Shown: positions 43,759-53,565, numbered from the stretch's first letter. The stretch: DNA of 64,000 bases from Deferribacteraceae bacterium UBA6799 (GCA_002452335.1 DKFJ01000005.1:1-64000), one strand, 5' to 3'. A program made the numbers and translations. The notes: a model not told the origin generated them from the sequence alone.

Positions 43759-44265
43759 ATGGAAAGAAAAGGCGCTGTTACAATGAAAGGAAACCCCATG
43801 ACACTGGTAGGGGCAGAGATAAAAACAGGCGACAAAGCACCCGCCTTCACCGTTGTTTCACAGGCGCTGGCGCCCGTCACGCTGGCTGACTACGCCGGAA
43901 AGACCAAGGTTATCAGCGTTACGCCCTCTCTGGATACTCCCGTCTGCGATTTTCAGCTCAGAAGACTCAACACAGAAGTAGCCTCCATGGGCGATGATGT
44001 GGTAATGCTGAACATCAGCATGGATCTTCCTTTCGCTATCAAACGCTTCTGTACTGTGGCAGAGATAGACAAGGCAGTGGCGCTGAGCGACCACAGAGAC
44101 GCTTCATTCGGCACAGCTTTCGGTGTTCTGATCAAGGAGCTGAGACTGCTCGCCAGAGCCGTCTTCGTAGTGGATAAGAACGACACTGTGACATATGTGG
44201 AATATGTTCCCGAGGCTACAAACGCCCCCGACTATGACAAGCTCATCGCTTTTCTGAAAAAATAA
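43759..44265 (+). CDS. tpx: Thiol peroxidase
   Basis: A 168-residue periplasm- or cytoplasm-type Tpx peroxiredoxin that reduces hydroperoxides. The peroxidatic Cys lies in TPVCDFQLRRLN and the resolving Cys in RFCTVAEID. The ATG at 43759 has AAGGAG 8 nt upstream; the frame begins earlier at 43663 but the extra residues look non-coding. A consensus -10 TATAAT lies at 43722-43727. The gene is monocistronic, ending at a bidirectional terminator. Confidence 0.95.
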   Translation: MERKGAVTMKGNPMTLVGAEIKTGDKAPAFTVVSQALAPVTLADYAGKTKVISVTPSLDTPVCDFQLRRLNTEVASMGDDVVMLNISMDLPFAIKRFCTVAEIDKAVALSDHRDASFGTAFGVLIKELRLLARAVFVVDKNDTVTYVEYVPEATNAPDYDKLIAFLKK

Positions 44266-44271
44266 ACAATA

Positions 44272-44297
44272 AAGGGGGCTTAAGCCCCCTTTTTTTA
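44272..44297. terminator. Bidirectional terminator after tpx
   Basis: A perfect palindrome, AAGGGGGCTTAAGCCCCCTT (44272-44291), with a T run to 44296, stops tpx. Its right side overlaps the last codon of the convergent gene at 44295. Confidence 0.93.
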
Positions 44298-44876
44298 TTC
44301 TATGTATTCGTATTCCATACTGATTCCGGTGCTTCCGAACACGGCGGACGTCTCATAGTGGTCCTCGCCGTCGAAGAGATCTTCATACTCTTCATACAGC
44401 AGATCCTCCTCCGCCTCCGTCTCGCAGTTGGCGAGCTTTATCTGATATTCCAGCATCCTTTCATATTGCGGCATCTTATCTGCGAATTCCAGAAATGTCT
44501 TCATATCATCAGAAAGACTCTCGTCGGACTCAAACAGCGCCCGAACCTGCTCAATATCGCTCCTGTCGCCGGTGATGCTCAGACCGCCGCCCGGATCCAC
44601 GGAAAACTTCACATCCGGACCATATGACAGCCCGGCTTCCCTGAACGCCTTTTCCACACGCTGACGCATGTAGGAGGAAATTTCCGCCACGTTCTCTCTG
44701 GTGGGAGCCATATCGGCAATCTTTTCCGCCAGCGGCGTACCGGAGCCGGAAATATCAGCGCTCGACGCACTCAATATCATATGAGTAAAATCGATTTGCT
44801 GAGAGACAGTTGAAAGTTTCTGAAACTTTACCTGCCCGTTCTCTTCCTCATTTTTTACAGCCCATATCCCGCTCAT
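44295..44876 (-). CDS. Conserved-looking soluble protein of unknown function
   Basis: I do not recognise this 193-residue protein. It has no signal peptide or membrane segment. The N-terminal part contains Ser/Gly-rich linker (SADISGSGTPLAE) and the middle a small alpha/beta stretch (FSVDPGGGLSITGDRSDIEQV). The C-terminal third is strongly acidic (EAEEDLLYEEYEDLFDGED). AGGTGA precedes the ATG. It is probably real, given its clean start, length and convergent terminator; function is unknown. An acidic helical end like this is seen in flagellar and stress-related proteins, but that is not enough to assign a role. Confidence 0.6.
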   Translation of the reverse strand: MSGIWAVKNEEENGQVKFQKLSTVSQQIDFTHMILSASSADISGSGTPLAEKIADMAPTRENVAEISSYMRQRVEKAFREAGLSYGPDVKFSVDPGGGLSITGDRSDIEQVRALFESDESLSDDMKTFLEFADKMPQYERMLEYQIKLANCETEAEEDLLYEEYEDLFDGEDHYETSAVFGSTGISMEYEYIE

Positions 44877-44941
44877 AACTCACCTCTCTGGTGATTAACA
44901 AGCAAATTATGTGCTAATAATGGGGACAACGTGAAAAACTA

Positions 44942-45685
44942 TTATTTGCTTTTCAGCATCTCTTTTACTTTTTCGCCCAGTTCCGCCTGTTTCACTACAT
45001 TGACCAGAGTGGGTTTGGCCTCTTCAAATGTGGCTTTTCTGGCGGGTTTCAGATCTTCTATATAGAACACCTGCCATCCTGCGCTGCTCACTTTGACCTT
45101 GAAAATATCGCCTTTCTTTTTATTCTCTAAGGCATTCTGTATGTCCTGACTCAGCCTGCCTATCTCTATCCAGCCTATTTTGCCGCCTGTCTGAGCTGTC
45201 ACCGGATCAAGAGACTGCTTTTTGGCCGTTTCCCCGAACTTGTCCAGAAGCGCCTGGCTGTCCTTGGTCAGTCCAAGACTGTTTACCAGAACAGTTGCCG
45301 TCTGCTCATCCTTCACCAGAATATTGTGCAGGTTGAAAGCCGGAGGAGTTTTGAGATCGTGCTGGGAATACAGCTTGCGCAGTGTGGCGTCCGGAATATT
45401 CAGGCTGTCTGTGAATCTCTTAGACCACACCTCCACAGCCAGAGTATTAGCCGCTATTTTGTATTCGGGGTCGTTCTGCATACCCTGCGCCAGTATCTTG
45501 GGTCCCAGAATAGACATAATCATGTATTCCTTTTTTATGTCGTCTTTAGACTTGGGGGTCTGAGCCGTATAGTCCACCTTATATTTCTGCGCGGCGAATA
45601 TTATAAGCTCCGAGTCAGTGGGTCCCTGAGCGTATGATACTGCGGCAGCAACAAAAATAACAAAAACCATAATCTTCTTTAACAT
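44942..45685 (-). CDS. Periplasmic parvulin-type peptidyl-prolyl isomerase
   Basis: A 247-residue SurA/PrsA-like folding factor. A Sec signal peptide (MLKKIMVFVIFVAAAVSYAQ) is followed by an N-terminal helical chaperone region and a parvulin domain (about 115-220; FNLHNILVKDEQ, GGKIGWIEIGRL, GWQVFYIEDL). The ATG at 45685 is preferred because GGAG lies 6 nt upstream. A hairpin (45701-45721) sits in its leader. It probably assists envelope protein folding. Confidence 0.87.
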   Translation of the reverse strand: MLKKIMVFVIFVAAAVSYAQGPTDSELIIFAAQKYKVDYTAQTPKSKDDIKKEYMIMSILGPKILAQGMQNDPEYKIAANTLAVEVWSKRFTDSLNIPDATLRKLYSQHDLKTPPAFNLHNILVKDEQTATVLVNSLGLTKDSQALLDKFGETAKKQSLDPVTAQTGGKIGWIEIGRLSQDIQNALENKKKGDIFKVKVSSAGWQVFYIEDLKPARKATFEEAKPTLVNVVKQAELGEKVKEMLKSK

Positions 45686-45786
45686 TATTATCTCCATCTC
45701 GGTTCAGCGGACGGCTGAACCTCAAAATTATTACCTAACTATGACCGCCTCGTACTGTTATAATTCAGTTTTCAGCGAAATTAACA

Positions 45787-46830
45787 CTATTTTCTGGCGC
45801 CTATTCTGGCGGCTCTCTGTTTCCACTGCTGTTCGGCGAACTGCTGCATATCCGTCACCCTGTCCTTCTCGTCCACTATCTCCAGCCCGATCAGGGTTTC
45901 GAATATATCCTCCAGCGTGATGATTCCGGCTGTCCCGCCGTATTCATCCACCAGCAGGCTGATATGTTCTTTCCGGTTTATCAGCTCCTCATAAACGTCA
46001 TAAACGCTGACCCACTCGATGAACACGCATATATCTCTTTTGAAGGCGGACAGGGGCAGGTCCGGTCCTTTGCCCAGGGCGTATCTGTAGATATCGCTCT
46101 TCAGCACGAAACCGGATATTCTGTCAACATCCTCAACATACACAGGTATTCTGGAAAAAGCCATATCCTCATATTTTTCAACTATCTCTCTGGACGTAAC
46201 ATTTTCGTCAAAGGCGAATATAACCGTTCTGGGCGTCATTATATCGTTTGCTTTTACGTTTCTGAGCAGAAACAGGTTTTTCACAACCCTCGCCTCCTGC
46301 TCCGTAATGATTCCCTCTTTCACCCCTATCTCAGCCAGAGCGAGGAACTCGTCCTTGTCCACGGTATTATCTTTCTCTCTTCTCGCCAGAAAATATGTGA
46401 CGCCTTTGGACAGCAGAACCAGAGGATACATCATGACAGTCAGTATCTTGATGGCAGGTACGCAGAAAGATACGAGATGCTTCCAGTACAGAGCGCCGAT
46501 GGTCTTGGGAACTATCTCTGACAGCACCAGAATCATCAGTGTGAGCACGGCGGAGATAGCCCCCACATACTCATCACCGAAAACATGCGCTGCCTGCGCG
46601 CCGGCTCCGGCGGCGCCGACGGTATGCGCGATGGTGTTCATGCTCAGTATTGCGGCGAGCGGTTTCTCCACGTCTTTTTTCAGAGAATCAAGCAGCTGCC
46701 CCAGAGCCGGGTTGGTTCCCTTCAGGCTGGCGGCGTATGCCGGGGTGATACTCAGAAGCACTGCCTCAAAAATCGAGCAGATAAAAGACACGGCTATCGC
46801 TATGGATATATAGAATATTAATAATGACAT
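45787..46830 (-). CDS. CNNM/CorC-type transporter with CBS domains (DUF21)
   Basis: A 347-residue membrane protein. The N-terminal DUF21/CNNM domain has about four helices (1-180), followed by paired CBS domains (about 200-330; MTPRTVIFAFDENVTS and VDEYGGTAGIITLEDIFETLIG). It is associated with magnesium or other divalent-cation efflux in related proteins; the transporter-associated C-terminal domain of longer members is missing. Its ATG overlaps the stop of the DJ-1 gene by 1 nt. Confidence 0.85.
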   Translation of the reverse strand: MSLLIFYISIAIAVSFICSIFEAVLLSITPAYAASLKGTNPALGQLLDSLKKDVEKPLAAILSMNTIAHTVGAAGAGAQAAHVFGDEYVGAISAVLTLMILVLSEIVPKTIGALYWKHLVSFCVPAIKILTVMMYPLVLLSKGVTYFLARREKDNTVDKDEFLALAEIGVKEGIITEQEARVVKNLFLLRNVKANDIMTPRTVIFAFDENVTSREIVEKYEDMAFSRIPVYVEDVDRISGFVLKSDIYRYALGKGPDLPLSAFKRDICVFIEWVSVYDVYEELINRKEHISLLVDEYGGTAGIITLEDIFETLIGLEIVDEKDRVTDMQQFAEQQWKQRAARIGARK

Positions 46831-47387
46831 TATTTTGAGTTAGAAAACAGCATCATTTCTCTGAGACGGTCGGCTGTACCCTCGTCTTTCAGAAGCTCCA
46901 CCAGCGTAAAGGAAAATTCGGCAGCGGTGGACGGACCTCTGCTGGTTATCACGTTTTCATCCACAACAACACCGGCATGCTGATAGTTGCACACCTCCGC
47001 CACTATGCCCTTGAATGTGGGAAAACATGTGGCAAGTCTGCCGTCCAGCATGCCTTTCTTCGCCAGAATATAAGGCGATGCGCAGATGGCGGCTATATAT
47101 TTTTCCTCTTTCATATATTTTTCGAGTATCTTATGAACGGTCTCGTTCTCGTCAATGTTCTTGGCGCCTCTGAGCCCGCCCGGCAGAACGATCATGTCGT
47201 ATTCATCTGGATTTATATCTGTGATCGCTTTGTCCGGCACAATTTTTATATCTCTGGCACTGACTATCGTATCCGATGTCAGACCGCACACATCTGTCTC
47301 TATCTCGGCTCTTCTGAGAATATCTATCACGGATACAGCCTCGATCTCTTCAAACCCATCAGCCAGAACAACAATCACTTTGCTCAT
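46830..47387 (-). CDS. DJ-1/PfpI family protein (YajL-like)
   Basis: A 185-residue flavodoxin-fold protein of the DJ-1/ThiJ type. The nucleophile elbow Cys lies in IAAICASPYIL, and a Glu sits in DGFEEIEAV near the N-terminus, matching the Cys106/Glu18 pair. Relatives act as redox-sensitive chaperones or deglycases; the activity here is not established. AGAGGTGA precedes its ATG. It is the first gene of a two-gene operon with the CNNM gene. Confidence 0.88.
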   Translation of the reverse strand: MSKVIVVLADGFEEIEAVSVIDILRRAEIETDVCGLTSDTIVSARDIKIVPDKAITDINPDEYDMIVLPGGLRGAKNIDENETVHKILEKYMKEEKYIAAICASPYILAKKGMLDGRLATCFPTFKGIVAEVCNYQHAGVVVDENVITSRGPSTAAEFSFTLVELLKDEGTADRLREMMLFSNSK

Positions 47388-47484
47388 CTTTCACCTCTTA
47401 ACAAAACAGTATAAACTAAAAATCTTGCGTATTGAAATAAAAATTCCGATACATTACATTCACAGAAACAATAGAGGTAGTAAG

Positions 47485-48054
47485 GTGAAAATACTTCTCC
47501 ACCAATGCTGCGGACCCTGCTCCGTATATCCTGTGAGAATCCTGAAAGGAATGGGACACGATCTGGGCGGATACTGGTTCAACCCGAACATCCATCCGGT
47601 GACAGAATTCTATAAACGTCTGGAGACGCTGACCGCATTTGACAGATCGGAAAATATTCCGCTGATTCTGGACGAGACATACGGTCTGGTCGATTTTCTG
47701 AAAAATACAGCGCAGAACCATACGGAAAGGTGCGGATACTGCTACAGAGCGCGTCTGGAAATGACCGCTATGACGGCGAAGCAGAACGGATTCGACTCTT
47801 TCACCAGTACACTGCTCTACAGCAGATATCAGAACCATGAGCTGATGGTGGAAACAGCAAACGAAATGGCGTCAAAGTATAATGTCGGCTTCTTCTATCA
47901 CGATTTCCGAGAGGGGTGGAAAGACGGCATCGAAGGTTCAAAAGCGCTGGGAATGTACCGTCAGCAATACTGCGGATGTATATACAGCGAAGAGGACAGA
48001 TATCTGAAACAGCTCTCCGCCAAATACGCGCAGAACAGCCCGCAGCAGCAGTAA
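47485..48054 (+). CDS. queH: Epoxyqueuosine reductase QueH
   Basis: A 189-residue DUF208 protein that performs the last step of queuosine synthesis, reducing epoxyqueuosine in tRNA. Cysteine motifs typical of QueH are all present: CCGPCS near the N-terminus, CGYCYR in the middle and YCGCIYS at the end, the ligands of an iron-sulfur cluster and a redox disulfide. The GTG at 47485 is chosen because AGAGG lies upstream; the longer frame to 47155 is mostly antisense to the DJ-1 gene. Confidence 0.92.
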   Translation: MKILLHQCCGPCSVYPVRILKGMGHDLGGYWFNPNIHPVTEFYKRLETLTAFDRSENIPLILDETYGLVDFLKNTAQNHTERCGYCYRARLEMTAMTAKQNGFDSFTSTLLYSRYQNHELMVETANEMASKYNVGFFYHDFREGWKDGIEGSKALGMYRQQYCGCIYSEEDRYLKQLSAKYAQNSPQQQ

Positions 48055-48248
48055 TAATACAGCCTGAAGCATTAACATTTTTCACACAGACGCCCGATGC
48101 CGCCCTCAGCTGGCATACTGCTATTTAATTACCATATTAACAAATTTTCAACATTTGACATTCCGGCAATTCCATTATACAGTTTTAATATAAATTTATA
48201 TTTTTAAACACGCCCGGAAATACTCTTTTATTGCACTATGGAGGTCAT

Positions 48249-50021
48249 ATGCGTGGTTTATTAAGCAGCAAGAGCGTGTCTGTTCAGTTGCTGATGCCAA
48301 TGGTAATCATTCTTCTGATAATCTTTTCCACTATCTTCATCATCACCAGCAGGATGAACACAAAAAACGCCGTCAACATATCTGAAATGAGAGCGGTGGA
48401 GATGAACAAGGTGCTGATGCACGTTGTGAAACACGAAACAACGGGAGACCCGGACGAAAACGGGCGGTATGCGCTCATAGACGATCTCGTGAACACAGTC
48501 AGTCTGGGCGAAAACGGATATTTCTTCATCATGGATCCATCAGGCAAGCTGATATATCACAAAAACCAGGAACTGGTGGGCAAGAGCATAGCGCAGTATG
48601 ATTTTGCTAGAACCATGCTGAAACAAAAGACCGGAACACTGAAATATGATTTCAACAACGCGACAAAACTCGTCAAATACGAATATTATCCAAAAAAAGA
48701 CTGGATAGTGGCGGCAGGATATGAGGTGAACGAGCTGTTCGCTCCTTTTAATAGAGTAAAACTCAGCGTACTGGCGGTCTGTGTCGCCGGGCTATTCGTT
48801 ATAATAGCCGCTCTGCTTCTGATCATGAAAAAATTTCAGCACAATATGCGTGAGCTTCTTAACTCTTTCGTGGACGTGGCGAAGGGCAATCTCGTTTTTA
48901 ACGGAAAAAACCTCGGGCTTTCATGCACATGCGCGGATCATATGAAGTGCGATGATAAGAGCTGTTCCGCATTTGCCATGCCCGGCGCTCCATGCTATCT
49001 CACAGTGGGAAGCGAAGCGCCCAAGCTGGGTATGACTGTTGAATGTCTCAAGATAAGGAACAAAGAGTACAAATCATGCGATGAATGCGATTATTATAAA
49101 AAAGAGCTGAAATCAGGCAACGAGCTGAGCATGCTAAACCAGTTCAACTCTGCCATGATAATCAAACTTTCGAGCTCCATAAAAAGCATAAAAGACACAG
49201 CGGACAAACTGAATCTGGGCTCCGGGACCCTCTCTTCATCCACTGAGGAGCTGGGTGCTAACGTGACCCAGCAGAATCAGGAGGTTTCGCAGATTAATGT
49301 CGCTATGCAGCAGATCAACGCCGGCATAGAGGACACCGCCAGAAAAGTGACCCAGACGGAAGAACTGGCGAAAGAGAGCCGTCTCTTCGCCGAAAAATCC
49401 GAGGCCAGCACCGAAGAAGGCGAAAAGATGATACAGAAAATTGTTATGTCCAACAATGATCTGATCAATTCCATCAACACTCTGAAGAAGAACTCTGAAT
49501 CCATGTATGATATTCTGGGGCTGATAAACGACATAGCCGACCAGACCAACCTGCTTTCACTCAACGCCGCTATAGAGGCGGCCAGAGCGGGAGAGGCAGG
49601 CAGAGGGTTCGCCGTGGTGGCGGACGAAGTGCGCAAGCTGGCGGAGAGAACAGTTGACTCGGTAAAAGAGATATCCGACATCATCAACCAGAACAACAGA
49701 CAGGTAGACGGCGCTGTTAAGAGTGTCGAGAGCAATATAACACAGGTCAGCGGTGTTTCTGATTTCATGAGCAGTCTGAAAGATATGGCGCACCAGACCA
49801 AAGAGAACTCCATCATGACGTCAGACAATATCACACAGGTGGTGTCCGCCATCCAGCAGCAGGCGGCGGCGATTTCTCAGATGGAGAACGCCATCAATCA
49901 GGTTTCTGTGGGCATACGGGAGATCAACGAGGCGGCTAACGTTCTGGCGGAGATGAGCGTTAATCTGCGCCACGAAGGCGAGGTTCTGGAAACCGAATCC
50001 AGCAGATATTCTGTAAAATAA
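48249..50021 (+). CDS. Chemoreceptor with Cache sensor and Cys-rich segment
   Basis: A 590-residue methyl-accepting chemotaxis protein. It has a first helix (about 15-35), a single-Cache periplasmic sensor (about 40-165; GYFFIMDPSGKLIYH), a second helix (about 170-195) and the signalling hairpin with its tip SLNAAIEAARAGEAGRGFAVVADEVRKLAERTV. Unusually, a cysteine-rich insert lies between the second helix and the signalling domain (about 220-290; LSCTCADHMKCDDKSCSAF, APCYLTVG, ECLKI, KSCDECDYYK). It resembles a two-CW type zinc or iron-sulfur module. The ATG at 48249 has GGAGGT upstream. The Cys segment may sense redox or metal. Confidence 0.9.
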   Translation: MRGLLSSKSVSVQLLMPMVIILLIIFSTIFIITSRMNTKNAVNISEMRAVEMNKVLMHVVKHETTGDPDENGRYALIDDLVNTVSLGENGYFFIMDPSGKLIYHKNQELVGKSIAQYDFARTMLKQKTGTLKYDFNNATKLVKYEYYPKKDWIVAAGYEVNELFAPFNRVKLSVLAVCVAGLFVIIAALLLIMKKFQHNMRELLNSFVDVAKGNLVFNGKNLGLSCTCADHMKCDDKSCSAFAMPGAPCYLTVGSEAPKLGMTVECLKIRNKEYKSCDECDYYKKELKSGNELSMLNQFNSAMIIKLSSSIKSIKDTADKLNLGSGTLSSSTEELGANVTQQNQEVSQINVAMQQINAGIEDTARKVTQTEELAKESRLFAEKSEASTEEGEKMIQKIVMSNNDLINSINTLKKNSESMYDILGLINDIADQTNLLSLNAAIEAARAGEAGRGFAVVADEVRKLAERTVDSVKEISDIINQNNRQVDGAVKSVESNITQVSGVSDFMSSLKDMAHQTKENSIMTSDNITQVVSAIQQQAAAISQMENAINQVSVGIREINEAANVLAEMSVNLRHEGEVLETESSRYSVK

Positions 50022-50037
50022 CTAAACTCAGTCTTAT

Positions 50038-50066
50038 GAGCGGGGCATCCGCCCCGCTCTTTTTTT
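50038..50066 (+). terminator. Intrinsic terminator after the chemoreceptor
   Basis: A 9-bp perfect stem GAGCGGGGC (50038-50046 with 50051-50059, loop ATCC) followed by seven T residues. Confidence 0.94.
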
Positions 50067-50126
50067 GAAAAACCCGTCTTTTAAATCCTTCATAAATATG
50101 TTATACATTAGTGTTCTACTAACACA

Positions 50127-51092
50127 ATGGACAAACATATGAAAAGAATACTGGTAACAGGCGGTTCAGGCTTTCTGGGCAGCCATCTCTGCGAAAAACT
50201 TCTTAACAGAGGCGATGAAGTTCTCTGTGTCGACAACTTCTTCACCGGAAGACGTGACAACATAAAACACCTGCTGGATAATAAGAATTTTGAAATCATG
50301 CGCCATGACATCACCTTTCCGCTCTATGTGGAGGTGGACGAGATATACAACCTCGCCTGTCCGGCGAGCCCCGTGCACTATCAGTTCGACCCGGTGCAGA
50401 CGACAAAAACATCCGTCATGGGCGCCATAAACATGCTGGGTCTGGCTAAGCGTCTGAAGATAAAAATACTTCAGGCATCCACATCCGAAGTGTACGGCGA
50501 TCCGGAGATACACCCCCAGCCGGAAACATATAAAGGCTCAGTCAACCCCATCGGCATCAGGGCATGCTATGACGAGGGAAAGAGATGCGCCGAGACACTC
50601 TTCTTCGACTATCACCGTCAGCATAATCTGAAGATAAAAGTTGTCAGGATATTCAACACCTACGGTCCCAGAATGCACCCCAACGACGGGCGTGTGGTGA
50701 GCAACTTCATCGTTCAGGCGCTGAAGAACGAAGACATAACCATCTACGGCGAGGGCAACCAGACCAGAAGTTTCTGTTACTGCGACGACCTCATCAGAGG
50801 CTTCCTGAAAATGATGGACACCAGGGACGATTTCACCGGTCCTGTGAACATAGGCAATCCCGGAGAGTTTACAATTATTCAACTTGCCAGAAAAGTTATC
50901 GATATGGTAGGCAGTAAGAGCAAGCTGGTGTATAAACCCCTGCCTCAGGACGACCCTATGCAGAGAAAACCCGACATAACTCTCGCTAAAAAGGAACTCG
51001 GATGGGAACCAACGATAATGCTGGAAGAAGGGCTGAAATATACCATTGCTTACTTCGATGAATTACTTAGAAAAACCGGAGAGATAGCATGA
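50127..51092 (+). CDS. uxs: UDP-glucuronate decarboxylase (UDP-xylose synthase)
   Basis: A 321-residue extended SDR enzyme that decarboxylates UDP-glucuronate to UDP-xylose. NAD-binding TGGSGFLGSHL is at the N-terminus and the catalytic YxxxK in ACYDEGKRC, and the segment NTYGPRMHPNDGRVVSNF is a hallmark of the UXS family. Two possible ATGs (50127 and 50139) lie close together. It overlaps the UDP-glucose dehydrogenase gene by 4 nt, so the two steps from UDP-glucose to UDP-xylose are coupled. Confidence 0.92.
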   Translation: MDKHMKRILVTGGSGFLGSHLCEKLLNRGDEVLCVDNFFTGRRDNIKHLLDNKNFEIMRHDITFPLYVEVDEIYNLACPASPVHYQFDPVQTTKTSVMGAINMLGLAKRLKIKILQASTSEVYGDPEIHPQPETYKGSVNPIGIRACYDEGKRCAETLFFDYHRQHNLKIKVVRIFNTYGPRMHPNDGRVVSNFIVQALKNEDITIYGEGNQTRSFCYCDDLIRGFLKMMDTRDDFTGPVNIGNPGEFTIIQLARKVIDMVGSKSKLVYKPLPQDDPMQRKPDITLAKKELGWEPTIMLEEGLKYTIAYFDELLRKTGEIA

Positions 51093-52411
51093 ATATAGCC
51101 GTGGTAGGAACAGGATATGTAGGACTCGTGACAGGCGCTTGTTTCGCTGAGATGGGAAACAGGGTCATCTGTGTTGATATAGATGAGAAGAAAGTAAATA
51201 ACCTGAAAAACGGCATCATCCCCATATATGAGCCCGGGCTTGAGGGCATAGTTCTGAAAAATGTGAAATCCGGCGACCTGACCTTCACCACAAAAATAGA
51301 AGAGGCTCTGAAAAAAGCATCCATCTGCTTCATCGCCGTGGGCACCCCCATGGGCGAGGACGGAAGCGCCGATCTGCAATATGTTCTGGCGGTGGCGAAA
51401 AGCATAGGTCAGCACATGGACAAACACATGTATATCATAGACAAATCTACTGTTCCTGTCGGCACGGCGGACAAGGTGAGAGCCACTGTCGCTCAGGCGC
51501 TGAAAGAGCGTGGAAGCGATCTGACATTCGATGTGATATCCAACCCTGAATTCCTGAAAGAGGGTGCCGCTGTTGGGGACTTTATGAAACCCGACCGTGT
51601 GGTTGTGGGCGCCGATAACGAAAAGGCTCTGGACACCATGCGTGAGCTCTATGCTCCCTTCACCGTGAACCACGAAAGGTTCATCGACATGGACATCCGC
51701 TCAGCGGAAATGACCAAATACGCCGCCAACGCCATGCTGGCGACCAAAATATCATTCATAAACGAAATGTCCCGCATCTGCGAAAAAGTAGGCGCAGACG
51801 TGAATAAAGTCCGTAAAGGAATCGGCAGCGACAGCCGTATAGGCTACAGCTTTATCTATCCCGGATGCGGATACGGCGGAAGCTGTTTTCCCAAGGATGT
51901 TCAGGCGCTGATAAAAACCGCCCAGAACAACGGATATGAGCCCAAAATACTCTCCGCTGTGGAGGAAGTGAACTACGCTCAGAAAAAAGTGATCTCGGAA
52001 AAAGTAATAAATCGTTTCGGCGAAGACCTGACAGGCATGACGTTCGCTGTGTGGGGGCTCTCTTTCAAGCCGGAAACAGACGACATGAGAGAGGCGGCGT
52101 CGATCACCATAATAAACGAGCTGACAAAACGTGGAGCAAAGGTACGGGCATATGATCCTAAGGCCGCTCACGAGGCTCAGGAATGTTATCTGAAAGGCAA
52201 TACGTCAGTGGAATATGTAGACAGCAAATATCTGGCGGTGAAAGGCGCTGACGCCATGATACTGATAACCGAATGGAAAGAATTCAGAAGCCCCGACTTC
52301 GATGAGATACAGAAAAGCCTGAAAAATCCCGTTATCTTCGACGGACGCAACCAGTACAACAAGGACAGAATGTCCGAAATGGGATTTGAATATTATCAGA
52401 TAGGGGCGTAA
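51089..52411 (+). CDS. ugd: UDP-glucose 6-dehydrogenase
   Basis: A 440-residue enzyme oxidising UDP-glucose to UDP-glucuronate. The N-terminal dinucleotide-binding loop is GTGYVGLVTGACFAEMG, and the catalytic Cys lies in GYGGSCFPKD. It supplies the substrate of the upstream decarboxylase. ATGA overlap with uxs. Standard length for the family. Confidence 0.95.
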   Translation: MNIAVVGTGYVGLVTGACFAEMGNRVICVDIDEKKVNNLKNGIIPIYEPGLEGIVLKNVKSGDLTFTTKIEEALKKASICFIAVGTPMGEDGSADLQYVLAVAKSIGQHMDKHMYIIDKSTVPVGTADKVRATVAQALKERGSDLTFDVISNPEFLKEGAAVGDFMKPDRVVVGADNEKALDTMRELYAPFTVNHERFIDMDIRSAEMTKYAANAMLATKISFINEMSRICEKVGADVNKVRKGIGSDSRIGYSFIYPGCGYGGSCFPKDVQALIKTAQNNGYEPKILSAVEEVNYAQKKVISEKVINRFGEDLTGMTFAVWGLSFKPETDDMREAASITIINELTKRGAKVRAYDPKAAHEAQECYLKGNTSVEYVDSKYLAVKGADAMILITEWKEFRSPDFDEIQKSLKNPVIFDGRNQYNKDRMSEMGFEYYQIGA

Positions 52412-52421
52412 ACAAAAATAT

Positions 52422-53564
52422 ATGTACGATTATATTGTCGTAGGATGCGGATTCGCCGGAGCGGTGATAGCAGAGAGAATAGCCACTCAGTTGGATAAAA
52501 CTGTGCTGGTGATGGACAGAAGAGGTCATCTGGGCGGCAACTGTTACGATTATCGTGACGATAACGGTATAATCGTTCATAAATACGGACCCCACCTTTT
52601 TCACACGGAAAACCGTGACGTTTTCGATTATCTGACCAATTTTACCCACTGGCAGGCCTATCAGCATAAGGTTCTGGCGTCCATAGATGGTCAGAAAGTC
52701 CCTATTCCATTCAATTTCAACACCATAGACATGCTTTTTCCGGCTGATAAGGCAAAGACTCTGAGGGATAAGCTGACCACAGGATACGGCGAAGGCGCGA
52801 AAGTTCCCATACTGGAGCTGAAAAGATCTGACGATGCCGACATGCAGGAACTGGCTGACTATGTTTATAACAAAGTCTTCGTGAACTACACCGCTAAACA
52901 ATGGGGTATGAAGCCGGAGGACATGGACGGAGCGGTGACAGCCAGAGTGCCCGTTTTTGTGGGCAGAGACGACAGATATTTTAACGATACATATCAGGCT
53001 GTGCCGAAATACGGCTATTCAGAGATTTTCGGCAGGATGCTGGAACACAACAACATCCGGATAATGCTGAACACGGCTTTCAGAGATGTTATGAATATCA
53101 CCGAAGACGGGTTCACCCTGTTCGGTTCGGAATTCACAGGCAAGGTCATATACACAGGTTCCATAGACGAACTGTTCGGATACAGGTTCGGCGACCTGCC
53201 CTACAGAAGCGTGGATATGCGGTTCGAAACATTGGATATGGAATATTTTCAGGATACCGGCACCGTAAACTATCCGAACGAGCACGAATATACCCGCATA
53301 ACCGAGTTTAAGCGTATACATCCGGCTGTGACAGACAAGACCACCATCCTGAAAGAATATCCTATGCCGCATCAGAGGGATAAGAACATCCCCTATTACC
53401 CCGTATTCACCGAAGAGAACCGGAAGCGCTATGATGAGTATGTGGGGCTGGCGGAAAAATACAAAAACCTGATACTGCTGGGCAGACTGGCGGAATATAA
53501 ATATTACGACATGGACGATATAGTGGAGAGAGCACTGGAAGTTTTCGACACGGAGATCAGATAA
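52422..53564 (+). CDS. glf: UDP-galactopyranose mutase
   Basis: A 380-residue flavoenzyme that converts UDP-galactopyranose to UDP-galactofuranose. The FAD-binding start is VVGCGFAGAVIAERI, with typical segments GGNCYD and KYGPHLFHT, and the late motif GRLAEYKYYDMD. Galactofuranose goes into O-antigen, galactan or capsule. It sits 10 nt after ugd and 1 nt before the DUF4422 gene, in the same polysaccharide operon. Confidence 0.95.
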   Translation: MYDYIVVGCGFAGAVIAERIATQLDKTVLVMDRRGHLGGNCYDYRDDNGIIVHKYGPHLFHTENRDVFDYLTNFTHWQAYQHKVLASIDGQKVPIPFNFNTIDMLFPADKAKTLRDKLTTGYGEGAKVPILELKRSDDADMQELADYVYNKVFVNYTAKQWGMKPEDMDGAVTARVPVFVGRDDRYFNDTYQAVPKYGYSEIFGRMLEHNNIRIMLNTAFRDVMNITEDGFTLFGSEFTGKVIYTGSIDELFGYRFGDLPYRSVDMRFETLDMEYFQDTGTVNYPNEHEYTRITEFKRIHPAVTDKTTILKEYPMPHQRDKNIPYYPVFTEENRKRYDEYVGLAEKYKNLILLGRLAEYKYYDMDDIVERALEVFDTEIR

Positions 53565-53565
53565 T

